In this document: in pieces, positions 37,315-47,127 of the stretch | How the letters are laid out: the number at the start of each line of letters is the position of its first letter | Position numbering within the stretch: position 1 is the first letter of the stretch | DNA from: Cysteiniphilum marinum | GTDB lineage: Bacteria > Pseudomonadota > Gammaproteobacteria > Francisellales > Francisellaceae | Direction: 5' to 3' | Assembly: GCF_014857925.1 (NCBI RefSeq) | Contig: NZ_JACYVZ010000010.1 | Location: forward strand, 1-64,000 | Length of the DNA stretch: 64,000 bases | Program-made: the position numbers and the translations under genes | Notes under the pieces: generated by a model | Seen by the model: only the letters and a program-made list of their open reading frames with translations | The model's database searches: none | What the model was told of the DNA's origin: nothing

Positions 37315-38718
37315 TTATTTGACTTGATTGATTATGTATTGAGTCAACATCGGCACAGGGCGTCCAGTGGCAGTGGCCTTCTCAAAGCCTTTCATTGCAG
37401 AACCTGCGACATCTAGATGTGCCCATGTATATTTTTCAGTGAACTTTGATAGGAATAACGCAGCAGTAATGCTACCTGCGGCAGGACCACCGATATTATA
37501 TACATCTGCAATCTCACTTTTTAACTGCTCATGATAGGCTTGATGTAAAGGCATATGCCATGCGTGATCATGACTTTCTTCAGCGGCAAGCTTGATATCA
37601 TTGACTAAGGCGTCGTTATTGCCGAATAATCCAGTAATGTCACCGCCAAGAGAGATGACCATAGCACCTGTTAAAGTCGCAATATCAATAACCACCTTAG
37701 GATCATAGCGCTCGATATAAGTTAGCGTATCACAAAGTGCCAAGCGCCCCTCGGCATCAGTGTTGCCGATTTCAACCGTAATACCTTTCATGCTTGTTAA
37801 GACGTCACCTGGACGATAAGAATCGCCATCAAGTGAGTTTTCAACTAAAGCTACAGTACCAATGATATTAATTGGTAGCTTAAGCTCAACGATGGCCTTC
37901 ATTGTGCCAAAGACAGCGGCAGCGCCACCCATATCCATCTTCATACTACCCATGCTTTGCCATGGTTTTAAGCATAAACCACCTGTGTCATAGACTAAGC
38001 CTTTACCAACTAACACGATTGGTTTGTCATCTTTGTTGCCACCACGGTATTCCATGCAAGCAATATAGCTTGGCATGCTAGAACCACGCCCTACAGCTGT
38101 GATGCAACCCATGCCAAGTTTATGCATTTCATCTTCGCCAATATAATGTAATGATCCGTGCGTGCTGCTATCCATTAACTTTCTGGCTTCATTTAATAAA
38201 TAATCAGTGGTGCAGATATTTGCTGGGAAGTTTTTTAGATCCTTGGCATAGTTTTGCCCGTGCGCTACTGCTTGTGCGATGTGGATATCATTGGCTACTT
38301 CACTAGCTGATTGGGTAACAATATCAACTTGTGCTAGTTTGAAGGTTTCCTTCTCAGATTTTAATTGATCAAAGGTATAAGCAGCATTGATGAGTGCTTC
38401 AACAAATGTGCGGATATGATTATCACCAATCGATTTAGTGTCTACCGCAAAACGATCAATGTTTAATGATTTTAATTGCTTGTATAGAGCGTCAACAGCT
38501 TTTCTTAGGGAATTGGTGTTTAGTTTATCTTTCTCACCCAAGCCAACGGCAAGATAGTTTTTGTCATTATCTACGCCAAAATAGGTGCTTGCGACTTTGG
38601 CTTTAAAAAGTCCTTGTGTCAGTGCATTTTGAATGGTGGTGATTGTGCTGTTGTCGTTATCAAAAACAAATACGATTTCAGTCTGTAATGGGCTTTGTGT
38701 CAGTGCATTAATTTGCAT
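37315..38718 (-). CDS. pepA: Leucyl aminopeptidase (M17 family)
   Basis: A 467-residue cytosolic metalloaminopeptidase that removes N-terminal residues from peptides. The catalytic C-terminal domain has the two-metal site motifs VLVGKGLVYDTGGLCLKP (metal-binding K and D), MKMDMGGAAAVFG, and the family signature NTDAEGRLAL followed by DIATLTGAM. The N-terminal domain (about 1-150) is poorly conserved as usual. The overall form is somewhat short compared with E. coli PepA (503 residues) and nearer PepB-like proteins. Monocistronic by context. Confidence 0.9.
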   Translation of the reverse strand: MQINALTQSPLQTEIVFVFDNDNSTITTIQNALTQGLFKAKVASTYFGVDNDKNYLAVGLGEKDKLNTNSLRKAVDALYKQLKSLNIDRFAVDTKSIGDNHIRTFVEALINAAYTFDQLKSEKETFKLAQVDIVTQSASEVANDIHIAQAVAHGQNYAKDLKNFPANICTTDYLLNEARKLMDSSTHGSLHYIGEDEMHKLGMGCITAVGRGSSMPSYIACMEYRGGNKDDKPIVLVGKGLVYDTGGLCLKPWQSMGSMKMDMGGAAAVFGTMKAIVELKLPINIIGTVALVENSLDGDSYRPGDVLTSMKGITVEIGNTDAEGRLALCDTLTYIERYDPKVVIDIATLTGAMVISLGGDITGLFGNNDALVNDIKLAAEESHDHAWHMPLHQAYHEQLKSEIADVYNIGGPAAGSITAALFLSKFTEKYTWAHLDVAGSAMKGFEKATATGRPVPMLTQYIINQVK

Positions 38719-38803
38719 AATATCCCTCGTGATTTTAGATTATAAATTCAAAGGTTGCAGTGTCGCATAGATACAAAGCGATTTGCAAGTTGCTATCAGC
38801 AGA

Positions 38804-39325
38804 TTAGAACTCGTAACTAACACCAAATGTATACGCATCAGCAAAAGGTTGCTCACCGCGGTTATATAAAAAGTAACGACTACTTTGGAAGAAGATGTTA
38901 AAACCTAAGACCTGATAGCCCATGCCAATGGCAACGGCTGGACGCCATAGTGTATTAGGAAATACATTTTCATCAATGCCTGAGATGCGGTTATAAGCAT
39001 AACCTGCTTTGGCGATAAGGTTCAAACCCAGTGGTAGACTCAGATTCGCCGTCGCATAAAACGGAATCGTCATTAGATCACCGGTTTGATTATTAAGCTT
39101 AACCGTACTATTGAGATAGTTTAGCTCTGTTTCAACGCCAACTTTTAATAGCGGAAAAACAGAAAACTGATAACCCACAAGAAAACCTGTGGTGATATTG
39201 TTGTCGGCATTTAACTCACTTGATGAGTGACTAACGCCACCTTGAGCGCCGACATAAAGTCCAGCATAAGCTGAGCTTGCGGCAATCATGCTAGCTAGTG
39301 TGAGAGATGATAATATTTTTTTCAT
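38804..39325 (-). CDS. Small outer-membrane beta-barrel protein
   Basis: A 173-residue exported protein with a signal peptide (MKKILSS, hydrophobic core, SSAYA cleavage near residue 21) and eight or so amphipathic strands, opening with LYVGAQGGVSHSS and ending in the terminal phenylalanine of FGVSYEF. This is the layout of small OmpA/OmpX/opacity-type barrels. It has no periplasmic peptidoglycan-binding domain. Role unknown; perhaps envelope stability or adhesion. Transcribed in line with the gnd gene upstream, 19 bases away. Confidence 0.72.
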   Translation of the reverse strand: MKKILSSLTLASMIAASSAYAGLYVGAQGGVSHSSSELNADNNITTGFLVGYQFSVFPLLKVGVETELNYLNSTVKLNNQTGDLMTIPFYATANLSLPLGLNLIAKAGYAYNRISGIDENVFPNTLWRPAVAIGMGYQVLGFNIFFQSSRYFLYNRGEQPFADAYTFGVSYEF

Positions 39326-39344
39326 AAGCTTAAATCCTTGTTAT

Positions 39345-40805
39345 TTAGATGCTGTAACCTGTGGAGGATACGTTACTATTTGAACCAATCCAGTCGGTAT
39401 GGAAAAACTCACCGCGCGCTTTATCCAAACGTTCATAGGTGTGCGCACCAAAGTAGTCGCGCTGTGCTTGCAATAGATTTGCCGGTAAGCGTCCAGTGGT
39501 GAAACCGTCAAAGAAGCTTAGGCTTGAAGTCAATGCGGGCATAGCAACACCAGCTTCAATGCCCTTGGCAACAATGCGTCGAACACTTGGTAGTGCTTTG
39601 CTAATAATCTCTTTAAAATAATCATCAAACAGTAAGTTTTGTAATTGAGCATTATTGTCAAATGCGGCTTTGATTTTATCTAAAAATACGCTGCGGATAA
39701 TACAACCTTCGCGCCACATCAGTGCAATATCGCCATAATTCAAATCCCATTGATAATGCTTGGAGGCTTCTTGCATGAGCATATAGCCTTGTGCATAAGA
39801 GATGATTTTGGCAAATAAAAGTGACTGTTGTAAGTCATGCAATAACGCATCAGAAACGGTCAATTTTTCATATGATTTCTTGCCATAAATTGCTTCAGCT
39901 TCAATACGGATATTTTTTTGTGCAGAGATGCAGCGTGCGAAAACGCTCTCAGCAATCAATGTTAACGGAATGCCTAAATCAAGTGCGTTAATTCCTGTCC
40001 ATTTGCCTGTGCCTTTTTGACCGGCAGTATCTAATATGCGATCGATAACATAACCTTCGGTATCTTTGAATTTCAGAATATTGGCAGTAATTTCAATTAA
40101 ATAACTATCTAACTCGGTTTTATTCCATCGCTCAAAGATTTCACTTAATTGCTCATTTTCTAAGCCTAACAGGTCTTTCATAAACTGATATGCTTCACAA
40201 ATGAGCTGCATATCACCATATTCGATACCATTGTGAACCATCTTGACAAAGTGCCCCGCGCCACCGTTGCCAACCCACTCGCAGCATGCTTCACCTGCGG
40301 GTGTTTTAGCAGCAATTGCTTGGAAAATAGGTTTGACTGCATCCCATGCCTCGGGCATACCACCAGGCATCATTGACGGTCCGAAGCGTGCCCCTTCCTC
40401 ACCACCTGAAACCCCCGTGCCAATAAAGTATATGCCCTTCGCTTTAAGCGCATGCGTGCGACGTTCGCTATCGGTAAAATTGGAGTTACCTCCATCGATA
40501 ATGATGTCACCTTTAGCTAAATGCGGCACTAAAGCATCGATAAACTGATCAACAACGTCACCAGCTTTGACCATTAACATAATTTTGCGTGGGCTTTTTA
40601 GCTTAGACAACATATCTTCAATCGAATAAGCTCCAATGATGTTAGTGCCTTTGGCATTGCCATTTAGAAACTCATCGACTTTGCTCGTGGTACGGTTGTA
40701 AGCAACGACATCAAAGCCATGATCATTCATATTTAAAATTAGATTCTGCCCCATTACCGCAAGACCAATAACGGCAATATCTCCCTTTTGTTGCATCGAT
40801 TGCAT
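39345..40805 (-). CDS. gnd: 6-phosphogluconate dehydrogenase, decarboxylating
   Basis: A 486-residue pentose-phosphate enzyme converting 6-phosphogluconate and NADP+ to ribulose 5-phosphate and CO2. The NADP fold begins IAVIGLAVMGQNLILNMNDHG; the substrate motif GTGVSGGEEGARFGPSMMPGG and catalytic KMVHNGIEYGDMQLI follow, then the helical domain with DTAGQKGTGKWT and REGCIIRS. I start at the ATG preceded by TTTAGGAG seven bases upstream; the frame is open for nine further codons. Presumably cotranscribed with the small barrel protein gene. Confidence 0.95.
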   Translation of the reverse strand: MQSMQQKGDIAVIGLAVMGQNLILNMNDHGFDVVAYNRTTSKVDEFLNGNAKGTNIIGAYSIEDMLSKLKSPRKIMLMVKAGDVVDQFIDALVPHLAKGDIIIDGGNSNFTDSERRTHALKAKGIYFIGTGVSGGEEGARFGPSMMPGGMPEAWDAVKPIFQAIAAKTPAGEACCEWVGNGGAGHFVKMVHNGIEYGDMQLICEAYQFMKDLLGLENEQLSEIFERWNKTELDSYLIEITANILKFKDTEGYVIDRILDTAGQKGTGKWTGINALDLGIPLTLIAESVFARCISAQKNIRIEAEAIYGKKSYEKLTVSDALLHDLQQSLLFAKIISYAQGYMLMQEASKHYQWDLNYGDIALMWREGCIIRSVFLDKIKAAFDNNAQLQNLLFDDYFKEIISKALPSVRRIVAKGIEAGVAMPALTSSLSFFDGFTTGRLPANLLQAQRDYFGAHTYERLDKARGEFFHTDWIGSNSNVSSTGYSI

Positions 40806-40948
40806 CAAAACGCTCCTAAACTCATTTTGCATTTTGTAAGCATTTTAAAACTTTAGTCAGGCAAGATAAAGGCTTTTATTGGGGGTGAAAAAAGGTAACA
40901 GGATTGAAGTAAAAGAAGTTTTTTGAGTTGAGGTATGTGCTAACCTTT

Positions 40949-42160
40949 TTAATGACATACAAAAAAAGGATATACCGCAATAATGTGATCAGGTGTTGTC
41001 GTTAAGGTAATAATTCGTGCATGAGAACGATCTTGGGCAGAGATACCTTGCTCTTGGAAAATTACTTTTAAGCTTTGACTTTTATGGCGATAAAGAGGGC
41101 GGCAACGGTCTCCGGCTTGACGAGGGCGAATAATTAAATCATTCACTGTAAAGGTTGTTTGCTGTTGTGCGTTGAGCCATTGCACTATATCGACGTCAGT
41201 AGCAGTTACTAGTGTTGGCTCTGTATTGGTTTCAATAAGCAAATAACCGTTAACAATAGATAAATGGTTTTCAGCTAATATATAGTGCCAATTGCTTTGC
41301 ATATTCTGTGCGCCACTATGAATTTGTAATAACTGCGCTTGCGATGGGTAAAGGCTGTGTTTAGTTAACCACATCTTCAGTAGTTGCTTTTGCTGTAGTG
41401 ATGAGTAGGCTTTAAATTGCATTAAATCAAGGCGACTATCCGTCGTGATCTTTGCTAAATGTGGGGATAATAGCTCATGCATTAAACGATCAGTTTCAGC
41501 ACATAATTCAGCACTTCGTGCTAGTGTGGCATCGGCTTGCGGCAGAATCTCACGTAATTCTGGCATGATATTATGGCGAAGTGCATTGCGTCTGAAGTCA
41601 GTGGATTGATTGCTTTCATCTTCAATCCATGCCAGGTTATGGTTTTGACAATATGCGATAAGCTCAGTTTTGTTAAGATCTAAAAAAGGGCGAAGAAGCA
41701 AACCGTTGGCAAAAGGTTTTTCTTTGGCAATGGCTGAGAGCCCTTTTACGCCATTGCCGCGCAATGCTTGCAACAAAAAAGTCTCTGCTTGATCTTCGAT
41801 ATGATGGGCAGTAAGTAATAGACTATTCGGTGTTTGTCGCATCACAGATTCAAAAAATGCATAGCGTTCAGTACGTGCCCAGTGTTCGATATTGTTGCGT
41901 TTAGTGGGTGGCACAAGTCGGTGGGCAGTAAATTGGATATTTAATTGATCTGCTTCTATTTGACAAACCTCAAGCCAGTGATCAGCGTTTTTACTTAAGC
42001 CATGATGAATATGAATCGCATGAATATTGATATCACTCTTTAGCTGTGTTGTTAAGTGCAACAAGGCAGTTGAGTCAACACCACCACTATAAGCAACATA
42101 AAGATGTTGAATATGATGCCGTGTTACAACATCATCAATGAGGGCAAGTGCTTGATGCAT
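40949..42160 (-). CDS. tilS: tRNA(Ile)-lysidine synthetase
   Basis: A 403-residue N-type ATP pyrophosphatase that converts the wobble cytidine of tRNA-Ile(CAU) to lysidine, an essential change of decoding. The PP-loop is YSGGVDST (residues 24-31), followed by HHGLSKNAD, TAHHIEDQAET and the LLRPFLDLNKTEL block. The C-terminal TilS_C region (IIRPRQAGDRCRPLYRHKSQ) binds the tRNA acceptor end. Its start lies five bases after the serA stop, so it ends the serA-tilS arrangement. Confidence 0.93.
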   Translation of the reverse strand: MHQALALIDDVVTRHHIQHLYVAYSGGVDSTALLHLTTQLKSDINIHAIHIHHGLSKNADHWLEVCQIEADQLNIQFTAHRLVPPTKRNNIEHWARTERYAFFESVMRQTPNSLLLTAHHIEDQAETFLLQALRGNGVKGLSAIAKEKPFANGLLLRPFLDLNKTELIAYCQNHNLAWIEDESNQSTDFRRNALRHNIMPELREILPQADATLARSAELCAETDRLMHELLSPHLAKITTDSRLDLMQFKAYSSLQQKQLLKMWLTKHSLYPSQAQLLQIHSGAQNMQSNWHYILAENHLSIVNGYLLIETNTEPTLVTATDVDIVQWLNAQQQTTFTVNDLIIRPRQAGDRCRPLYRHKSQSLKVIFQEQGISAQDRSHARIITLTTTPDHIIAVYPFFVCH

Positions 42161-42165
42161 CGACT

Positions 42166-43407
42166 TTAGAATAAAACGCGCGAACGAATCGTGCCATCAA
42201 TGGCTTTAAGCTTTTGTAGTAAGGCGCGTGAGGTTTCTTCGCTACTATTGATATCAATGACAACATAACCAATATTGGCAAGGGTTCGCAAGAATTGACC
42301 TTCAACATTGATGTTATGATCAAAGAAAACACGGTTAATCGCGCGCATCATCCCCGGTTTATTCCCATGGATATGCAAAATACGATGAACATTATCTTGC
42401 GTCGGTAGTGATAATTCAGGGAAGTTTACCGCTGAAATGGTTGAGCCATTATCACTGTATTTTATGAGCTTATCAGCAACTTCAACGGCAATATTTTGTT
42501 GTGCTTCTAATGTGCTGCCACCAATATGCGGTGTTAAAAATACATTATCAAGTCCGATAAGCTCACTTTCAAAAACTTCATCATTACTCGATGGTTCTTT
42601 TGGGAACACATCAATTGCCGCACCTTTTAGATGTTTGGTTTTGATCGCTTGCGCTAAGGCTTGGATATCAACCACACTCCCGCGTGAAGCATTGATCAAT
42701 ACACTGCCTTTTTTCATAAGCTTAAGCTCTTTGGCAGTAATCATGTTTTTAGTTGCAGGTGTATCAGGTACATGCAAAGTAATAATGTCTGACTTATTTA
42801 GTAATACCTCTAAGTTAACACTCGAGGTGGCGTTGCCAAGGGGGAGTTTATTTTCAATATCGTGAAAAAATACCTTAAGACCTAGGCTTTCTGATAACAC
42901 ACTGACTTGTGAGCCAATATGACCATAACCAATAATACCCAGTGTTTTACCGCGTACTTCATGTGCACCACTGGCTGATTTGATCCAATCTTGGCGATGC
43001 ATCTGCATGTTTTTGTCAATGACATTGCGATAGAGCAAAATCATCTGACCAATGACAAGTTCAGCGACACTACGTGTGTTGGAAAAAGGTGCATTAAAAA
43101 CGGGGATACCAAGACTTTGCGCTGTTGTTAAATTCACCTGATTGGTGCCAATACAAAAGCAACCAATGGCAATCAAATGCGGACAGGCTTTTAAGACATT
43201 TTCAGTTAATTGAGTACGTGAACGCACACCAACGATCTTAACACTTTGTAAGACCTCAATAAGGGCATTATCATCTAAGGCATGCGTCAGTGAGGTGATA
43301 TTGCTATAACCGGCTTGGACAAAGGCATTATGCGCTTGGGTATGTACGCCTTCAAGTAATAAAACTTTAATTGCACTGCGATCAAGAGAAGTGATTTGTT
43401 TATTCAT
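42166..43407 (-). CDS. serA: D-3-phosphoglycerate dehydrogenase
   Basis: A 413-residue NAD enzyme for the first step of serine synthesis. The nucleotide-binding motif is TLGIIGYGHIGSQVSVLSE; catalytic residues lie in NASRGSVVD and LTPHIGGSTLEAQ. A C-terminal ACT domain (about residues 340-413, HGNKPGMMRAINRVFF) indicates the serine-inhibited E. coli type. Length agrees with E. coli SerA (410). It overlaps the thyA stop by one base, an unusual pairing of serine and thymidylate synthesis that makes sense through one-carbon supply. Confidence 0.94.
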   Translation of the reverse strand: MNKQITSLDRSAIKVLLLEGVHTQAHNAFVQAGYSNITSLTHALDDNALIEVLQSVKIVGVRSRTQLTENVLKACPHLIAIGCFCIGTNQVNLTTAQSLGIPVFNAPFSNTRSVAELVIGQMILLYRNVIDKNMQMHRQDWIKSASGAHEVRGKTLGIIGYGHIGSQVSVLSESLGLKVFFHDIENKLPLGNATSSVNLEVLLNKSDIITLHVPDTPATKNMITAKELKLMKKGSVLINASRGSVVDIQALAQAIKTKHLKGAAIDVFPKEPSSNDEVFESELIGLDNVFLTPHIGGSTLEAQQNIAVEVADKLIKYSDNGSTISAVNFPELSLPTQDNVHRILHIHGNKPGMMRAINRVFFDHNINVEGQFLRTLANIGYVVIDINSSEETSRALLQKLKAIDGTIRSRVLF

Positions 43408-44240
43408 TAGACAGCTACCTGTGCTTTAATGGCTGGGTGACATTGATAATTAACGATTTCAAAATCATCGAATTGATAATCAAAAACTGTTGCTGCTTTA
43501 CGATTGATCTGTAACGTTGGCAATGGCAGTGGTGTGCGTGTTAGCTGCTCATTGATTTGCTCGTGATGGTTGCTATAAATATGGCAATCACCGCCTGACC
43601 AGATGAAATCACCGACTTCAAGGTTACACTCTTTGGCGACTATATGCGTTAGCAGCGCATAAGAAGCAATATTAAAAGGCACCCCTAAAAAGGCATCGGC
43701 TGAGCGTTGCGTCAACATGCACGACAACTTGCCATCAGCAACATAAAACTGAAAAAGCGTGTGACAAGGGGGTAATGCTGCTTTGCCCATTCTGACATTA
43801 TCTTGTGGTGAAATCGATTCATCGGGTAATACGCTAGGATTCCAACTATTAACGATAATTCGTCGTGAATCAGGACGTGTTTTAATTAAGTTGATAGCTT
43901 CTTCGATTTGATCAATCACTTCACCGTCAGGTGTCTGCCAACTGCGCCATTGTTTGCCATAAATAGGACCAAGATCACCATCTTCAAGTGCCCAATCATT
44001 CCAGATGCGCACGCCATTTTCGGCAAGATAATTATTGTTGGTGTCCCCCTTTAAGAACCATAGTAATTCATGAATGACACTTTTAATATGAATTTTCTTC
44101 GTTGTAACTAATGGGAAACCTTCGCTTAAATTAAAACGCATTTGATAGCCAAAAATGCTTTGCGTGCCAGTGCCCGTGCGATCGGTCTTGGTGACACCAT
44201 GCTCTTTAATATGGCGCAAAAAATCAAGATATTGCTGCAT
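43407..44240 (-). CDS. thyA: Thymidylate synthase
   Basis: A 277-residue enzyme methylating dUMP to dTMP with methylenetetrahydrofolate. The nucleophilic cysteine is in [12 protein letters not shown], followed by the dUMP-binding [22 protein letters not shown] and [10 protein letters not shown]. The N-terminal [10 protein letters not shown] and GYQMRFNL segments complete the signature. Slightly longer than E. coli ThyA (264). It overlaps lgt by 17 bases, the same thyA-lgt order (lgt first) as in many gammaproteobacteria, and overlaps serA by one. Confidence 0.96.
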   Translation of the reverse strand: MQQYLDFLRHIKEHGVTKTDRTGTGTQSIFGYQMRFNLSEGFPLVTTKKIHIKSVIHELLWFLKGDTNNNYLAENGVRIWNDWALEDGDLGPIYGKQWRSWQTPDGEVIDQIEEAINLIKTRPDSRRIIVNSWNPSVLPDESISPQDNVRMGKAALPPCHTLFQFYVADGKLSCMLTQRSADAFLGVPFNIASYALLTHIVAKECNLEVGDFIWSGGDCHIYSNHHEQINEQLTRTPLPLPTLQINRKAATVFDYQFDDFEIVNYQCHPAIKAQVAV

Positions 44241-45051
44241 TGTTATCCTTTATCTTTTCTTCTTTTTCTTGTGTTTTTTGAGTGGTGATATATAGCAAAA
44301 TAATTAAGCCAACGACGATCATCGGAGTTGAAAGCAGTTGCCCCATGGTCATCCAGTTAAAGAGCATATAACCCATCTGTGGATCTGGCTGGCGGAAAAA
44401 CTCAGCGATAAATCTAAATAAACCATACCATAATAAGAAGTTGGCAGAAACAAATAAGCGCGGGCGTTGTTTTCTGGAGATAAACCATAAGATTAAAAAT
44501 AAGACAACTCCCTCAAGGGCAAACTCTAAAAGTTGCGAAGGATAGCGCGGCAGCGGTCCACCATTAGGAAACACCATACCAATTGATGAGTCGGTCACAC
44601 GCCCCCATAACTCACCATTGATAAAGTTACCCAAGCGTCCCGCACCTAAACCAATAGGCACCATTGGTGCGATAAAGTCTAAGATATCAAAAACATTGCA
44701 TTTATATTTGCGGCAAAATAATGAAATCGCAAGGATCACACCGATTAAGCCACCATGGAATGCCATGCCGCCGTCCCATACTTTGAAGATAATCCAAGGC
44801 GCATGAATAAAGTTACTAAAATCATAAAACAGCATATACCCAATACGCCCGCCAAGGATGACGCCAAGTGCTGCGTAAAAAATCATATCAGAGACTTGAG
44901 CTTTGGTAATTGGGCTATAAGGTTTCTTGCAGCGAAGAGTTGATAAAAACCAAGCGCCAGCGAAGCCAACTAAATACATGATGCCATACCAGTGTACTTT
45001 TATCGGACCAAGTGATAAAGCAACAGGATCAATGTTTGGATAAATAAGCAT
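44224..45051 (-). CDS. lgt: Prolipoprotein diacylglyceryl transferase
   Basis: A 275-residue, seven-span inner-membrane enzyme that attaches diacylglycerol to the lipobox cysteine of prolipoproteins. The signature [11 protein letters not shown] and the catalytic block [16 protein letters not shown] are clear, as is [15 protein letters not shown] use the ATG at 45051, which gives the family-standard MLIYPNIDP start; the earlier ATG at 45081 sits directly after a TATAAT at 45082-45087 that may itself be the promoter. Neither has a good ribosome site. Confidence 0.93.
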   Translation of the reverse strand: MLIYPNIDPVALSLGPIKVHWYGIMYLVGFAGAWFLSTLRCKKPYSPITKAQVSDMIFYAALGVILGGRIGYMLFYDFSNFIHAPWIIFKVWDGGMAFHGGLIGVILAISLFCRKYKCNVFDILDFIAPMVPIGLGAGRLGNFINGELWGRVTDSSIGMVFPNGGPLPRYPSQLLEFALEGVVLFLILWFISRKQRPRLFVSANFLLWYGLFRFIAEFFRQPDPQMGYMLFNWMTMGQLLSTPMIVVGLIILLYITTQKTQEKEEKIKDNNAAIS

Positions 45052-45098
45052 TTGTCTTATTAATAGATCAAAAGTAGGCATATTATAGCGGGGTCAGG

Positions 45099-45134
45099 TA
45101 AGATTTTATAGCGTTTAGCGCCAATAAAATCTTA
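45099..45134. promoter_or_regulatory. Inverted repeat in the lgt/antiporter divergent promoter region
   Basis: TAAGATTTTAT and ATAAAATCTTA, perfect 11 bp arms separated by 14 bases, between two divergent genes. Could be a regulator site shared by both promoters. No T-run on either side suggests it is not a terminator. Confidence 0.4.
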
Positions 45135-45221
45135 TAAACAAAGACAGTGAAAAAATACTTTCGCTTATCAAGTTGTTTGCTACAATTATCTGGAATTAAA
45201 CCAACAAGGAAGACGACCCTC

Positions 45222-47090
45222 GTGGAAGTTAGTAACTTTTTTGCCTCAACAACCTATATCCCTATTGTGTTAATGGTTATCTTATTATTGGGCTTTGCTT
45301 GTCAATGGTTGGCGTGGCGTCTGCGTTTGCCGGCAATTTTATTTTTATTGATTGTTGGGATTTTATTAGGACCTGTCAGTCAATTAGTTTTGGGTGATCA
45401 TTACCAGTTCTTGCGTCCGACACTTGTTTTTAAGGATATGTTATATCCAATTGTTTCAATTTGTGTGGCAATTATTCTCTTTGAAGGCTGTATGAGTCTG
45501 AAGTTTAGAGAAATCAAAGGCTTGGGAGGAACCGTTAGAAATATTGTGACCATTGGCCTTTTGATTACCGCGATTTTAACGACTTTTTTAGTGCATTATA
45601 TCTTTGATATTTCATGGAAAGTCGCAGCCCTTATTGGTGCGATATCTTCAGTCAGTGGTCCTACTGTTGTTGTGCCGATTTTGCGTAGTGTGCGTCCAAC
45701 AGAGAAGCTTGCGAATATTATTCGCTGGGAAGGAATGTTAGTCGATCCGATTGGTGCACTATTGGCGGTGATTGTCTTTACTGCGATTACTGCTTCGCAA
45801 TACAATGCTTTTTGGCATATCACCGTGCATATTTTATTAGTATTCCTTGTCGGTGGGATTGGCGGACTTGTTGCTGGCTTTTTATTGGGTACGATACTTA
45901 AAAAGCAGTGGGTGCCAAGTTATTTAAACAATATGTTTGTCTTGTCATTTGTGATTACTAGCTTTGTGATTGCTGAGCATGTTGTTGAAGGTGGTGGGCT
46001 TTTGATTGTCACCATTATGGGCATTATTGTCGGTAACATGCCTAATGCTCATATTGAGGAGATTCTTGATTTTAAAGAATCCTTGAGTCTCATCTTGATA
46101 TCAAGTTTATTTATTATTTTAGGTGCGAATGTTAGTTTTGAGTATTTAGAAGCTGTATGGTGGAAAGCCATTGTATTGGTATTGATTTTGCAGTTTATTG
46201 TCAGACCAATTGCTGCTGGCTTCTCCACTTTAGGCAGTGAGCTTAATTGGCGTGAGCGAGTGATGGTGGGATGGATAGCACCTCGCGGGATTGTTGCCGC
46301 TGCCGTGGCTGCGTTATTTTCCATAAAAGTTATTGAAAACTTAGGCTTGCCACAAGAAGGTGAACTATTGGTACTTATCGTCTTTATGATTATCTTAGGC
46401 ACGGTAATTATCCAGAGTCTTACGGCGCCATTTTTGGCAAAAGTATTACATGCATCGGCACCCGAGCCGCGCGGGTTCTTGGTTATTGGTGGCAATACCT
46501 TGGCAAGAAGCATTGCTAAAGAGCTTCATAATAACGATGTGCATGTCGTACTTGCTGATACCAGTTGGCGTAGTGTTCAGGCATGTCGTTTGCAAGGCTT
46601 GACCTGTTATTATGGCAGCTCGGTATCAGAGCATGCTGATTGGCATTTGAATCTGGTAGGTATTGGGCGAATGCTTGGATGCTCGTCAAGTGAACAAATG
46701 AATACTTTGGCAGCCGTTAAGTACTATCGAGAGTTTGACGGGCGGGCGTCTGTTTTTGTCTTACCAACAGCGCAAAACAAAGCAAACTCTAAGCTAACTT
46801 ACCTTACTAAGAAATATGCCAAGCGTTTGTTTAGTAAGGATCTGTCATATCAGACATTAAGAAGTATTATCAAGCAAGGTGGGCAAGTTAAGACAACAAC
46901 CATCAGTAATGAGTTTAGTTGGGAGCAATTTTTATCCCTCAACCAACAGGCAATTCCATTATTTTATATCAATAAAAAATCGCAAATTCATGTGGTATCT
47001 CCTGATAGTCAGCATATACCTGAGGCAGGTTGGCGCGTGATTTATTTGATGCCGCCTGAGAATTGGATTGTTGATAGTGATGAAGAGTAG
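45222..47090 (+). CDS. Cation:proton antiporter (CPA1/NhaP-like) with C-terminal nucleotide-binding-like domain
   Basis: A roughly 622-residue membrane protein. Twelve or so spans carry the sodium/proton exchanger fold, with ISSVSGPTVVVPILRSVRP and GWIAPRGIVAAAVAALFS as landmarks. After the membrane part, PRGFLVIGGNTLARSIAKEL resembles a Rossmann RCK/TrkA_N fold used in ligand gating. I favour the GTG at 45222 (AAGGAAG nine bases upstream); the frame is open back to a GTG at 45147, but a TACAAT promoter-like hexamer at 45181 lies inside that extension. Exchanges Na+ or K+ for protons; ion unproven. Confidence 0.82.
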   Translation: MEVSNFFASTTYIPIVLMVILLLGFACQWLAWRLRLPAILFLLIVGILLGPVSQLVLGDHYQFLRPTLVFKDMLYPIVSICVAIILFEGCMSLKFREIKGLGGTVRNIVTIGLLITAILTTFLVHYIFDISWKVAALIGAISSVSGPTVVVPILRSVRPTEKLANIIRWEGMLVDPIGALLAVIVFTAITASQYNAFWHITVHILLVFLVGGIGGLVAGFLLGTILKKQWVPSYLNNMFVLSFVITSFVIAEHVVEGGGLLIVTIMGIIVGNMPNAHIEEILDFKESLSLILISSLFIILGANVSFEYLEAVWWKAIVLVLILQFIVRPIAAGFSTLGSELNWRERVMVGWIAPRGIVAAAVAALFSIKVIENLGLPQEGELLVLIVFMIILGTVIIQSLTAPFLAKVLHASAPEPRGFLVIGGNTLARSIAKELHNNDVHVVLADTSWRSVQACRLQGLTCYYGSSVSEHADWHLNLVGIGRMLGCSSSEQMNTLAAVKYYREFDGRASVFVLPTAQNKANSKLTYLTKKYAKRLFSKDLSYQTLRSIIKQGGQVKTTTISNEFSWEQFLSLNQQAIPLFYINKKSQIHVVSPDSQHIPEAGWRVIYLMPPENWIVDSDEE

Positions 47091-47127
47091 GAATGCTCAA
47101 TATTAAAGTTAAATTGAGTATTTATAG

